A stretch of DNA of 37,260 nucleotides, from assembly GCA_032251045.1 (NCBI GenBank), contig JAVVEW010000025.1, positions 1-37,260 of the forward strand, given 5' to 3'. Shown piece after piece: positions 25,539-33,839 of this stretch; the first letter of the stretch is position 1, and every line of letters starts with the position of its first letter. The notes under the pieces were generated by a model, which saw nothing but the letters and a program-made list of their open reading frames with translations, did no database searches and was not told the origin of the DNA. A program made the position numbers and the translations under genes. Source of the DNA: JAVVEW01 sp032251045 (GTDB taxonomy: Bacteria; Pseudomonadota; Gammaproteobacteria; Methylococcales; Methylomonadaceae).

Positions 25539-26227
25539 TGGCTTCAGAATATGGCAAGATCGTTAAAGATGGCTTGTGGACCAACAACCAGGCCTTGGTG
25601 GCACTATTGGGTTTATGCCCGTTGCTGGCCACCAGCAACACGATTATCAACGCTCTGGGATTGGGGCTGGCGACGTTGACCACGTTGGTTTGTACCAATA
25701 CCTTGGTTTCATTATTGCGTCGGGCGGTACCGCCGGAAGTGCGTCTGCCGGTGTTTGTGTTAATCATTGCCAGCGTGGTGACCATGATCGAGCTGGCGAT
25801 GAACGCCTGGTTTTACGATCTGTACAAGATTCTGGGCATTTTCATTCCTTTGATTGTAACTAACTGCACCATCATCGGTCGTGCTGAAGCCTATGCCTCC
25901 AAACATTCGGTGGGTAAGGCGGCTTTAGATGGCTTATTCATGGGGCTTGGCTTTACCGCCGTGCTGGTGGTCTTGGGCGGGTTACGTGAATTGGTGGGTG
26001 CCGGCACCTTGCTGGCGCGAGCTGAGTTAATGTTCGGCGAAATGGCTAGGGATTGGTCCATTATCGTGTTTGAGGATTATTCCGGCATGTTGTTGGCGGT
26101 GTTGCCCCCCGGGGCTTTTATTGGTTTGGGCTTTTTGATCGCCTTGAAAAATGTTATCGACAAACGCCTGGCGCAAGCTAAGCCCGCGCAGGCCATTGAT
26201 ATCGCCGTGGTGACCGAATCGTCGTGA
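25535..26227 (+). CDS. rnfE: Rnf electron-transport complex subunit E
   Basis: RnfE is the membrane partner of RnfA. The 230-residue protein has six hydrophobic helices, GLWTNNQALVALLGLCPLLATS (conserved Cys) and FIPLIVTNCTIIGRAEAYAS (second Cys), mirroring RnfA. It overlaps nth by four bases (GTGA). No rnfH gene follows. Confidence 0.94.
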   Translation: MMASEYGKIVKDGLWTNNQALVALLGLCPLLATSNTIINALGLGLATLTTLVCTNTLVSLLRRAVPPEVRLPVFVLIIASVVTMIELAMNAWFYDLYKILGIFIPLIVTNCTIIGRAEAYASKHSVGKAALDGLFMGLGFTAVLVVLGGLRELVGAGTLLARAELMFGEMARDWSIIVFEDYSGMLLAVLPPGAFIGLGFLIALKNVIDKRLAQAKPAQAIDIAVVTESS

Positions 26228-26859
26228 CCAAACCAGAGCGGCTTGAATTTTTCCGGCGTCTGGCAGCGGCCATTCCCGAACCTAAAACCGAGCTGAATTA
26301 TCAAACGCCGTTTGAGCTATTGGTGGCTGTGGTACTGTCGGCCCAGGCCACCGATAAAAGTGTCAATAAAGCGACCGCGCTGTTATTTAAGGTTGCCAAC
26401 ACGCCTGAGGCGATACTGGCCTTGGGGGAAGAGGGTCTTAAATCCTATATCAAAACCATTGGCCTGTTTAACAGCAAGGCCGCTCATCTGATCAAACTTT
26501 GCCAGCAATTGCTGGAGCACCACGAAGGTCAGGTGCCGGGCAATCGCGAGGCTCTGGAGGCCTTGCCCGGCGTGGGCCGTAAAACGGCCAATGTCATACT
26601 CAACACTGCATTTGGCCAGCCCGAAATTGCCGTCGATACCCATATTTTCCGCTTGGCCAACCGCACCGGTCTGGCGCCGGGTAAAACCGTGCTGGCAGTG
26701 GAGAGAGCTTTGCAAAAAAACGTACCTGAGGCCTTTCTTAAAGATGCGCATCACTTGCTGATCTTGCATGGACGCTATACCTGTCTGGCGCGAACACCGC
26801 GCTGCGGATCATGCGTGGTAGCCGAGTTGTGCGCGTATCCCGATAAGCGCTCATCATGA
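26224..26859 (+). CDS. nth: Endonuclease III
   Basis: Nth removes oxidised pyrimidines from DNA and cuts the abasic site. The 211-residue enzyme has LPGVGRKTANVILNTAFG with the catalytic Lys, VDTHIFRLANRTG with the catalytic Asp, and the 4Fe-4S loop CLARTPRCGSCVVAELC (C-x6-C-x2-C-x5-C). The start is GTG in the rnfE stop codon. Location after rnf genes is shared with E. coli. Confidence 0.95.
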   Translation: MTKPERLEFFRRLAAAIPEPKTELNYQTPFELLVAVVLSAQATDKSVNKATALLFKVANTPEAILALGEEGLKSYIKTIGLFNSKAAHLIKLCQQLLEHHEGQVPGNREALEALPGVGRKTANVILNTAFGQPEIAVDTHIFRLANRTGLAPGKTVLAVERALQKNVPEAFLKDAHHLLILHGRYTCLARTPRCGSCVVAELCAYPDKRSS

Positions 26860-26972
26860 ACACGGGCTGGTCAGGCGAAAGGCTGGACACAATAGCTCGT
26901 GATTGTATGACAGTAACGGCAAATTCATTAGCTATGGTATAGCCATGGTTGTTTGAAAGTCGGTGCCGGTGT

Positions 26973-27084
26973 CCGTCAAAGGACGCCGCAAAGACATTTC
27001 TGCGGGCTCTTATGGTCTCCTAAGCATTTGCCGAACAGCTCAGCACCTCTTTAAGTGTCCTTGGCCGATGTGAAGCATGAAAGA
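26973..27084 (+). repeat. Dispersed intergenic repeat, copy B
   Basis: Matches copy A (15809-15928, minus strand) over almost its full length and lies about 120 bases upstream of the Fae-family gene in the same orientation. Shared stretches include CCGTCAAAGGA, GGCTCTTATG, CCTAAGC, TGCCGAACA and ATGAAAGA. The rest of the 345-base gap between nth and the next gene (26860-27204) holds no gene I can support. Confidence 0.75.
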
Positions 27085-27138
27085 ATACAACGCTGTAATG
27101 ACCTTAAAGCCTGGAGCAGGGAGGCGGCCTGGGGCGGG

Positions 27139-27167
27139 TTAAAATTGCCATCGGTTCGTGTTATGCT
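27139..27167 (+). promoter_or_regulatory. Possible promoter of the Fae-family gene
   Basis: TTAAAA (27139-27144) and TATGCT (27162-27167) are 17 bases apart, each matching the sigma70 consensus at four of six positions. A start near 27174 would leave a leader of about 30 bases with the strong site AAGGAG at 27191-27196. Confidence 0.4.
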
Positions 27168-27204
27168 GAAAAATCACAATACAAACTTTTAAGGAGCAAC
27201 AAAA

Positions 27205-27753
27205 ATGAGTGATCGCATTGTACTGAGAACAGGTGAAGCCTTGGTTGCAGGTGGCCCACCGGGAACCGCAGCCGAGCCGGAAGTGATTATCGGCGAGCTG
27301 GACGGTCCGGTTGGCACTGCGCTGGCGACATTGACCGGCGATCAGGCCAAAGGCCATTCCAAGGTTTTCGCCATTCTGAATACCGATATTCAGGTGCGTC
27401 CGGTGACCTTGATGGTCAGTAAAGTGACCGTCAATAACAATCGCTATACCAACATTCTGATGGGTACGGTGCAGGCCGCAATTGCCAATGGCGTACTCGA
27501 TGCCGTGCGTGTCGGCGATATTCCTAAAGACAAAGCTAACGAGCTGGGTATTATCTGCTCGGTCTGGCTGAACCCCAGTGTAGCTAAGGACGACAACCTC
27601 GATCACAAAATCCTGTTTGAAATTCATCGTAAAGCGATGGCACAGGCTATTCACAAAGCGATGAATCATCAGCCGGATATCGACTGGTTGTTGGACAATC
27701 AGGATAAGATCGTGCACAAGTATTACCAAATGGGCCTGGATGGCAAAATCTGA
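27205..27753 (+). CDS. Formaldehyde-activating enzyme family protein (Fae paralogue)
   Basis: Fae condenses formaldehyde with tetrahydromethanopterin in methylotrophs. This 182-residue protein shows the family pattern: TGEALVAGG at the N-terminus, VIIGELDGPVGTALA, GHSKVFAIL, the lysine-containing LMVSKVTVNN, and VQAAIANGVLDAVRVGDIP. However, the segment that usually reads A-H-I-D before LIIG in Fae reads A-E-P-E here, so the histidine proposed as the acid-base catalyst and the nearby Asp are both replaced by Glu. It may therefore be one of the Fae2/Fae3-type paralogues of unclear role, so I give no symbol. It is a single-gene unit with AAGGAG eight bases before the ATG and a terminator behind it. 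Confidence 0.82.
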   Translation: MSDRIVLRTGEALVAGGPPGTAAEPEVIIGELDGPVGTALATLTGDQAKGHSKVFAILNTDIQVRPVTLMVSKVTVNNNRYTNILMGTVQAAIANGVLDAVRVGDIPKDKANELGIICSVWLNPSVAKDDNLDHKILFEIHRKAMAQAIHKAMNHQPDIDWLLDNQDKIVHKYYQMGLDGKI

Positions 27754-27769
27754 TCCTAACCCTTTTGCA

Positions 27770-27797
27770 GCGCTCCGCTCTGCGGGGCGCATCTTTT
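27770..27797 (+). terminator. Rho-independent terminator after the Fae-family gene
   Basis: GCGCTCCGC and GCGGGGCGC pair over nine bases (one G-T) with a TCT loop, followed by ATCTTTT, 16 bases after the stop codon. Confidence 0.75.
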
Positions 27798-27839
27798 CAG
27801 TTGACGCATAAGGCGTAGCTATTCAAGGCACGAAAAATC

Positions 27840-29957
27840 ATGTTCAAAGCCCTGTTCAAAATCGTTGCCGGCATCGTGGGTATGGCCGTAGTTTTGCTGT
27901 TATTGTTAACGCTGACTTTCCATTACCTGTGGTCGCCAAATCAATTCAAGCCACAGATTGAAGAGTGGGTATTACAAAAAACCGGCCGTGAACTGGTGAT
28001 TGAAGGCGACCTTAAAGTCTCTTTATTGCCCTGGCTGGGGCTTGAAACAGGGCGTTTGGCAGTCAAAAATCCTACAGGTTTTGCAACACCTTATTTGGCG
28101 GAAATTGAACACAGCCAATTACATGTGAAGCTGGCACCGTTACTACAGAAAAAGCTGGAGTTGGCCCGTGTGGTTGTGCAGGGCTTCAAAATTCAATTGG
28201 CAACCAATCGATTTGGCGAGAAAAACTGGCGCATGCGTCAGCCGGTTCCAGTTAAAACAGCCGTGTCCGAGCCGGTTGCGGCAAACCCCTGGCTGGCCAC
28301 GCTCAATGTGGCGGGGCTGGCGTTAAGTGAAGGCGAGGTTATCTGGCATGACCAGCCTAATAACCGACATATCATAGTTTCCGACCTGGTGTTGAACACA
28401 GGCCCTTGGCAACCAGGTAGCAAAACCCCGATCGAACTTTCCGCGCAATGGCAGGATGTCAGCCTGGCCCAGGCGCTGCCCGTGGCTTTAACAACGGAAT
28501 TTTGGGTCGATGAGGCTTTCCAGCATTATCAATTAGCGCCGTTTGCTTTGTCAGGTCAAGGCTTGCAGCAGCAGCCCTACGCACTACGCACTCAGATCCA
28601 TTTTGACCTGCCCAAGCAGCAGCTCAAACTGGCAGAATTATTTCTTGACTTCGCACCACTGCAGATGGCGGGCGAGATTCAGGTCGCCCGGTTATTGACC
28701 GAACCGGCGTTGAGCGGTCAGTTGAGTACGCCGACCTTCAATCTGGCTCAGGCATTGCAGCAATGGGGCGTGGCGATGCCGCTCTTATCGGCGTCCGACA
28801 GCCTGAGTCAGTTTAGTGCACGCTTGGAATTTCAAGCCGACTCAACCGGTATCGAGCTGCCCAGCATACAATTGAGTGTTGATCAAAGTCAGCTCACCGG
28901 TACGCTCAAGCTGGTCAATTCGGCTCAGCCTAAGCTCACCTTCAATGCGGCGATCAATCAACTCGATATTGCACGTTATCTGCCGGCTGAAACACCCGTG
29001 GACAGCGCCACGAGCCAAATAGCCAAGCCATGGCTGGCAGGATTACACCGGCAATACATGCCATTGAAGCCCGCACGCTGGCTGCGTACTGCCGCCCAGC
29101 GTCACCTGCCAACGCCAAACCTGGCGGTGGAGGGGCTTATTGAAATTGCCGATGTCCGCTTCAAGCAAATTCAAGGTCAGGGGCTGACCTTGAATCTGGA
29201 GGGGCAAGACGGCAGCTATCGCAGCGCACACAGTTTGGCCCGTTTTTATCAGGGGCAGGCGGCAGGGCAGGCGGCCATCGATTTACGCCGCGCCGATAGG
29301 CCGATAAAGGTTCAGGAGACGCTGAACAATGTACAGATAGAGCCACTTTTACAGGCTGCGACCGGCAATGCCTTGGTCGATGGTATGTTTGGCGCGATGC
29401 TGGAGTTTGACGCTCACGGCGAAAGCGGTGACCAGTATCTGGCCAACATGAACGGCAAGTTCAACTTTGCCCTGCAAGACAGCGTGATCAAAGGCATTAA
29501 CTTTCAGCAAATGATCGATCATGTCAAAAGTTTGATCGACGGCAAAACCTCGCCGCCTACGCATCCGGATCAGCAGACAGTGTTCAAAACCATTACCGGC
29601 AGCGGCCCAATCAAGCAAGGGGTTTGGCACAATCCAGATTTGGCCGGCGATGCCAGCCGGATGAAAATCACCGGCGCGGGGCTGGTCGATTTGATCCAGC
29701 AGCGCTTGAACTATCAGCTCGAAGGCCGGTTACAGGCGAAATCCGGCGACAGCGAAGACGTTAAAAAAGCCAGTCAGATTCCGTTATTACTGAATGTGGA
29801 AGGGCCGTGGCAAAAACCTGAAATCAAGCTGGATTTGGCGCGCATGGCTGTGGCTGCCAAACAAGGTGAACTCAAGCAAAAGGCCGATAAATTGCTGGAC
29901 AAGCTGGAACAAAAAGTCGGCCCCGGTGCCGGCCAGTTGCTGAAGAAACTGTTTTAA
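27840..29957 (+). CDS. AsmA-family protein
   Basis: The 705-residue product has an N-terminal membrane anchor (IVAGIVGMAVVLLLLLTLTFHYLW) and then the AsmA pattern: LVIEGDLKVSLLPWLGLETG, repeated beta-rich segments, and a C-terminal AsmA-like domain (FNFALQDSVIKGINFQQMI, GAGLVDLIQQRLNYQLEGRL). AsmA-like proteins are long, grooved periplasmic proteins implicated in outer-membrane lipid homeostasis and phospholipid transport. The position just upstream of mutY is shared with several gammaproteobacteria. It ends three bases before mutY. Confidence 0.88.
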   Translation: MFKALFKIVAGIVGMAVVLLLLLTLTFHYLWSPNQFKPQIEEWVLQKTGRELVIEGDLKVSLLPWLGLETGRLAVKNPTGFATPYLAEIEHSQLHVKLAPLLQKKLELARVVVQGFKIQLATNRFGEKNWRMRQPVPVKTAVSEPVAANPWLATLNVAGLALSEGEVIWHDQPNNRHIIVSDLVLNTGPWQPGSKTPIELSAQWQDVSLAQALPVALTTEFWVDEAFQHYQLAPFALSGQGLQQQPYALRTQIHFDLPKQQLKLAELFLDFAPLQMAGEIQVARLLTEPALSGQLSTPTFNLAQALQQWGVAMPLLSASDSLSQFSARLEFQADSTGIELPSIQLSVDQSQLTGTLKLVNSAQPKLTFNAAINQLDIARYLPAETPVDSATSQIAKPWLAGLHRQYMPLKPARWLRTAAQRHLPTPNLAVEGLIEIADVRFKQIQGQGLTLNLEGQDGSYRSAHSLARFYQGQAAGQAAIDLRRADRPIKVQETLNNVQIEPLLQAATGNALVDGMFGAMLEFDAHGESGDQYLANMNGKFNFALQDSVIKGINFQQMIDHVKSLIDGKTSPPTHPDQQTVFKTITGSGPIKQGVWHNPDLAGDASRMKITGAGLVDLIQQRLNYQLEGRLQAKSGDSEDVKKASQIPLLLNVEGPWQKPEIKLDLARMAVAAKQGELKQKADKLLDKLEQKVGPGAGQLLKKLF

Positions 29958-29960
29958 GCG

Positions 29961-31010
29961 ATGACCGATGCTGATTGGTTTCAGCGCCGTGTGCTGGCAT
30001 GGTACGACCAACATGGCCGAAAGCACTTGCCCTGGCAACAACCGGCCAGTCCATATCGGGTCTGGGTGTCGGAAATCATGCTGCAACAAACCCAGGTGGC
30101 CACGGTCATTCCTTATTTTCAGGCATTCATCGCACGTTTCCCTGATGTCAACAGTCTGGCGGCTGCCGAGCTGGATCAAGTGTTATGTCATTGGGCAGGT
30201 TTAGGCTATTACGCCCGCGCGCGCAATCTTCATAAAGCCGCCGGTATAATCGCGGCGCGGGGCGGCTTTCCCGATACGTTGGCCGAACTTTGCCAACTGC
30301 CTGGCATTGGCCGTTCCACGGCGGGTGCGATATTGAGCCTGGCATTCGGTCAATCTGCGCCGATTCTGGATGGCAATGTCAAACGGGTGCTGGCGCGGTT
30401 TTCCGGTCTTGATGTCTGGCCGGGCAGCGGCGAGGGCTTGCAACAGCTTTGGCGATTGAGTGAACACCTGACCCCAAGCATTCGGGCCGGTGCTTACAGC
30501 CAGGCCATGATGGATTTGGGCGCGTTGTGGTGTACTCGAAGCAAACCGAACTGTCAGTGCTGTCCTGTGACTGAGCGCTGCATTGCCCGGAGTCAAGGCT
30601 TGACTTCGGTGCTGCCGGTCGCTAAACCGAAAAAAAACCGGCCTGAGCGACGTAAAGTGTGGTTGTTTTTAACCGACGCCAAGCGGCAGGTCTGGTTATG
30701 GCAGCGTCCGCCGGTAGGGCTATGGAGCGGATTGTGGTGTTTGCCGGAATTTGACGATGCCGCACAAGCGCGGGCGTTTTGCCTACATCATGGAATAAAG
30801 GTAGCTGAATGGACGATGTTGCCGGAAGGCAAGCACGATTTCAGTCATTTTCGGCTGTGGTTCACGCCACTGTCAGGCCGGCTGCGACAATTGCCTGATA
30901 CAATTCAAGAGCGGCCGGATTGGCGCTGGTGTGCGGTGGATGACGGCCAGGCGCTGGCCATGCCGGTGCCCGTCAAGCGATTGTTACAAGATGTTTCTAC
31001 TTTAAGCTAA
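29961..31010 (+). CDS. mutY: Adenine DNA glycosylase
   Basis: MutY removes adenine mispaired with 8-oxoguanine. The 349-residue enzyme has EIMLQQTQVATVIPYF with the catalytic Glu, the helix-hairpin-helix LPGIGRSTAGAILSLAFG (Ser where Nth has the catalytic Lys), DGNVKRVLARF with the Asp, and the 4Fe-4S loop CTRSKPNCQCCPVTERC. The C-terminal NUDIX-like domain (from about KKNRPERRKVWLFL) recognises 8-oxoguanine. It follows the AsmA-like gene by three bases and precedes yggX by nine. Confidence 0.95.
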   Translation: MTDADWFQRRVLAWYDQHGRKHLPWQQPASPYRVWVSEIMLQQTQVATVIPYFQAFIARFPDVNSLAAAELDQVLCHWAGLGYYARARNLHKAAGIIAARGGFPDTLAELCQLPGIGRSTAGAILSLAFGQSAPILDGNVKRVLARFSGLDVWPGSGEGLQQLWRLSEHLTPSIRAGAYSQAMMDLGALWCTRSKPNCQCCPVTERCIARSQGLTSVLPVAKPKKNRPERRKVWLFLTDAKRQVWLWQRPPVGLWSGLWCLPEFDDAAQARAFCLHHGIKVAEWTMLPEGKHDFSHFRLWFTPLSGRLRQLPDTIQERPDWRWCAVDDGQALAMPVPVKRLLQDVSTLS

Positions 31011-31019
31011 GGATTGAAT

Positions 31020-31289
31020 ATGAGAACTGTACAGTGCGTAAAATTGGCTGCCGAGGCGGAAGGTCTGGAGCAGCCACCCTTCCCAGGCCCTAAGGGTGAG
31101 CAAATCTATCAAACCATTTCCAAACAAGTCTGGCAGGAATGGTTGGCGCATCAAACCATGCTGATCAACGAACATCGTCTGGCCGGTTTTGACCCCAAGG
31201 CCAAACAATTTCTCGATCAAGAGCGGGAAAAGTTCCTGTTCGGCGAAGGCGCGGCCAAGCCGGAAGGTTATGTGCCGCCTACCAAGTAA
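31020..31289 (+). CDS. yggX: Oxidative-damage protection / iron-trafficking protein YggX
   Basis: The ATG at 31020 (GGATTGAAT upstream) gives an 89-residue protein with MRTVQCVKL, the conserved Cys near residue 6, FPGPKGEQIYQTISKQVWQEW and a C-terminal EGYVPP, all signatures of YggX, which protects iron-sulfur enzymes from oxidation. Pairing with mutY, itself an iron-sulfur protein, is conserved across gammaproteobacteria. Confidence 0.94.
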   Translation: MRTVQCVKLAAEAEGLEQPPFPGPKGEQIYQTISKQVWQEWLAHQTMLINEHRLAGFDPKAKQFLDQEREKFLFGEGAAKPEGYVPPTK

Positions 31290-31404
31290 AACATGGCAGG
31301 CCGCTCTGTTCATAACGGCTTGCTTTATGGGACTTTAGTTTCTTAGGCCGGGTTGAGCGATCAGCGATAGCCAGATAATGCTTACCTATCGATGCCCCCT
31401 TGTT

Positions 31405-32208
31405 CTAGCCATTCAGCGTTCTGAACAAGATTTCTTTGACAGTTTGCGGGTCAAAAGGCTTGTCGAAAATGGCTGCAACACCGTCTTGCTGAACCTGGTT
31501 GAGGCGAGCCCGATTGGCTTCGCTGGTGACCATTAAAATGGGTATGTAATTGTTGTGCATATCATGGCGAATGTGGTTGACCAGCTCCTGCCCATCCATT
31601 TCGGGCATGTTGTAGTCAGTCACAATGAGATCAAAAGCCTCTTCCTCGGCCTGGAAGATATCCAATGCCTGCTTGCCATTTTCAGCCGTGGTAATCTGTT
31701 CGATGCCCATGTTGTTAAGAATGCGGCTAATGTGTTTGCGTGATGTGGTGCTGTCATCGACCAGCAGCACGCGCAGCGATTCAACGTCATAATTTTCGAG
31801 CAGCAATTCCTCAGGGTCGATGTATTCTAAGGTCGCCAGCAAGGCGCGGCGCAGGTCTTCACGGTTGAATGGTTTTGGCAGAATCGCGACCACGCCGGCC
31901 TGGCGAATCGGATTGAGTACGGAAAACCGTGTTTCACTGGAAATCAGCATGAATGGAACCTGACTCAGCGTTTCGTTTTGTTTGAGTTCTACAATCATTT
32001 CCGCCGCAGTGGTGTCGGGCAGATAGAGACTGCTGATAATCAAGTCGGGTTGGTAATGAGCCAAGATAGCTAAAGCCTCCTCGCCAGAACCAACGCCTTC
32101 GATATTGGTCACGCCTTGCTGTTCGAGATGATTCAGGATGATTTTAAGTTGAGGTAAGGAAGGTTCGATCAGCAAAATCGACAGATCTTCGATATTGATA
32201 GAGTGCAT
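31405..32208 (-). CDS. Tandem-receiver response regulator with a degenerate first receiver
   Basis: The ATG at 32208 (AAGGAC upstream) gives 267 residues made of two receiver domains (about 10-130 and 145-267) and no output domain. The second is canonical: acidic pair Asp151-Asp152 in LLVDDS, phosphoacceptor Asp198 in LIVTDYNMPEMDG, Thr in LMVTSE and Lys in FDKPF. The first has Glu15-Pro16 where the acidic pair should be and Ser60 (LIISSLYLPD) at the phosphoacceptor position, though it keeps the Ser (LISSE) and Lys112 (LPKPF). It should therefore not be phosphorylated in the usual way. No histidine kinase or chemotaxis gene is nearby. It is a single gene between yggX (convergent) and tRNA-Phe. 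Confidence 0.88.
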   Translation of the reverse strand: MHSINIEDLSILLIEPSLPQLKIILNHLEQQGVTNIEGVGSGEEALAILAHYQPDLIISSLYLPDTTAAEMIVELKQNETLSQVPFMLISSETRFSVLNPIRQAGVVAILPKPFNREDLRRALLATLEYIDPEELLLENYDVESLRVLLVDDSTTSRKHISRILNNMGIEQITTAENGKQALDIFQAEEEAFDLIVTDYNMPEMDGQELVNHIRHDMHNNYIPILMVTSEANRARLNQVQQDGVAAIFDKPFDPQTVKEILFRTLNG

Positions 32209-32299
32209 CGTATAAGTCCTTAGCAACGAGTGTGCTGTTATTCTAAACCGTTTTTGTGCTTATGCTTCTTGCCAGCCAAGTTTTGAGTGCGGGGACTGC

Positions 32300-32330
32300 C
32301 CTGAAAGGACGCCGTCAATACATTCATGTC
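32300..32330 (+). repeat. Fragment of the dispersed intergenic repeat, copy C
   Basis: Contains AAAGGACGCCG and AATACATTC in the same order and spacing as copies A and B, but similarity stops after about 30 bases. Because it is short, it could be a chance match. Confidence 0.4.
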
Positions 32331-32490
32331 GGTGATAATAAACAGTACAGAATAAGACGCCTTGTATTGAGGTGACTGAAAAGCGTGCGCTATTTATTTG
32401 GAAAAGGCGTGAGAGTATTGTGGCGATACCCACAAAAATACCCTAATTCCGGGGGTATTTTATGACATGGAATGATACAACATAAGACAT

Positions 32491-32526
32491 AAAAAAACCC
32501 GCTAAGCCTTGAAGCTTGCGGGTTTT
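32491..32526 (-). terminator. Rho-independent terminator of tRNA-Phe
   Basis: On the minus strand AAAACCCGC pairs with GCGGGTTTT around a 15-base loop and runs into further T, starting about 30 bases after the tRNA. Confidence 0.85.
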
Positions 32527-32558
32527 AGTGCCGTGTGAAACGGCTTGATAGTGCTATT

Positions 32559-32634
<76 letters not shown>

Positions 32635-32653
32635 TTGAATCTGAAAGACCGCT

Positions 32654-32682
32654 ATTAAAACACAGGCAGGGTGTCAGGTCAA
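32654..32682 (-). promoter_or_regulatory. Sigma70 promoter of tRNA-Phe
   Basis: On the minus strand TTGACC (32677-32682) and TTTAAT (32654-32659) are 17 bases apart, each matching consensus at five of six positions; the tRNA begins about 20 bases downstream. Confidence 0.75.
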
Positions 32683-32813
32683 CTGAATGCGCGAATTTTG
32701 TAACAACAAACTGGGATGGTTGGTAAAAATTGTTTTGCTCAAAGGTTTTATGAGGGCGTGAGTGAACGCTGACTACAGCGGTCGGCTTTGCAGCGCATCA
32801 GTTTGCCGGCGCG

Positions 32814-33839
32814 TTACTTGAGGATGCCGAGCTTTTTCGGCATCGCAGAATGGGTAAAGTCCAGGCAGATGCCGGGAATTTGCTCAGGGTCGGTGTTATT
32901 GGCTGTGGTGGCGGATTGACTGTGTGCGCTGCGCGGCATGGCCGCCAACAGCCGAGCGGCTTCGGGCAAGGCGAATTGTTCGCCAGCCTGGCCTTGGACA
33001 AAACGGCCACTGTGGATTTCCCCCGCAGCTTCCAGGCGCCTGAGCGCATAGAGTAAATTCCGCCAACTCGGCGCCAAGGGTTCTTTATCCAGCAGTGTGC
33101 GAAACACCACGCCATAGCGCCAGAGCAAGGCTTTGGCGCGATGCAAGGCGCTGTCGAAGCGTTGTGTCGGTGTGTCCGGCGCGCTTTTCAGCGCAAACCA
33201 GCGGCCTTGATCGTCGGGATAGCGAGGTTTGCCAATGATGTTGCGCAGGCCCTGGAAACTGTCGCAGCTAATCAGTCCTAAATTGACCAGTTCAGCCAAT
33301 CCTTGCGCCATTTCCGCCGCCAACAAGCCCGTTTCGGTCTGTAACTCAAAGCGAAAACACGCGCCCTGATCGCACAACACAGCCAGTAGTTTGTGTGCGG
33401 GTCCTGTCAAACAGCTATCGCTGATATCAGGAGTGCGTCCATAACGCCAGGCTGCCAGGTGTTGGCGTTGAATCAATGTGATAGCGGTGCGTTTATGCGT
33501 CCCGGTGGGGCGTTTTCCGGGCGAAGGTGGCTTGGCATTCAGTTTCAGCCACAGCCATTGGCCTTGCATGAACAAGGTATCGATCATGCCGGGGCGGTAA
33601 CGCTGGATACGTGCCGGTAACACCGCTTGTTCCCAGAGTTGCGCGGGCAGCGGCAAACCTTCCAATCTGGCCAGTACGTCAGGAATATCCAGGATTTGCT
33701 CCGGCAGGCCATGCCAGTGTTTGAGAAACTGCTGAAACACGGCCAGTGGCACAGGCGTGAACCGGGTTGTCCGGGGTTGTGGTCTGGAATAGCGTTGCAA
33801 TCGGGCCAGCAAGGGCACGGTCGCACCAGGCACCCTCAT
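32814..33839 (-). CDS. lhr: C-terminal fragment of Lhr helicase (downstream of frameshift)
   Basis: This frame carries the last ~330 residues of an Lhr-type helicase. Similarity picks up exactly where the upstream frame loses it: the product reads LLARLQRYSRPQPRTTRFTP, which continues EGAWCDRA of the other frame. The region belongs to the Lhr C-terminal extension, built of winged-helix repeats and, in E. coli Lhr, shown to hold a uracil-DNA glycosylase. It includes FQQFLKHWHGLPEQ, WRYGRTPDIS, RYPDDQGRWFAL and a conserved end (PGICLDFTHSAM). The first ATG of this frame (33839) lies before the frameshift and is unlikely to be a real start; no good ribosome-binding site is seen. The fragment is probably not made unless the frameshift is an error. 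Confidence 0.8.
   Translation of the reverse strand: MRVPGATVPLLARLQRYSRPQPRTTRFTPVPLAVFQQFLKHWHGLPEQILDIPDVLARLEGLPLPAQLWEQAVLPARIQRYRPGMIDTLFMQGQWLWLKLNAKPPSPGKRPTGTHKRTAITLIQRQHLAAWRYGRTPDISDSCLTGPAHKLLAVLCDQGACFRFELQTETGLLAAEMAQGLAELVNLGLISCDSFQGLRNIIGKPRYPDDQGRWFALKSAPDTPTQRFDSALHRAKALLWRYGVVFRTLLDKEPLAPSWRNLLYALRRLEAAGEIHSGRFVQGQAGEQFALPEAARLLAAMPRSAHSQSATTANNTDPEQIPGICLDFTHSAMPKKLGILK

Larger units (their letters stand above)
32209..32558. other. Intergenic stretch between response regulator and tRNA-Phe
   Basis: About 350 bases without a gene. It contains a fragment of the dispersed repeat (32300-32330) and the tRNA terminator (32491-32526). No clear promoter for the response regulator was found. 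Confidence 0.6.

Noticed and set aside
33813..33839. Programmed frameshift in lhr
   Set aside because: There is no slippery heptamer and no clear stimulatory structure; a mutation or sequencing error is simpler.
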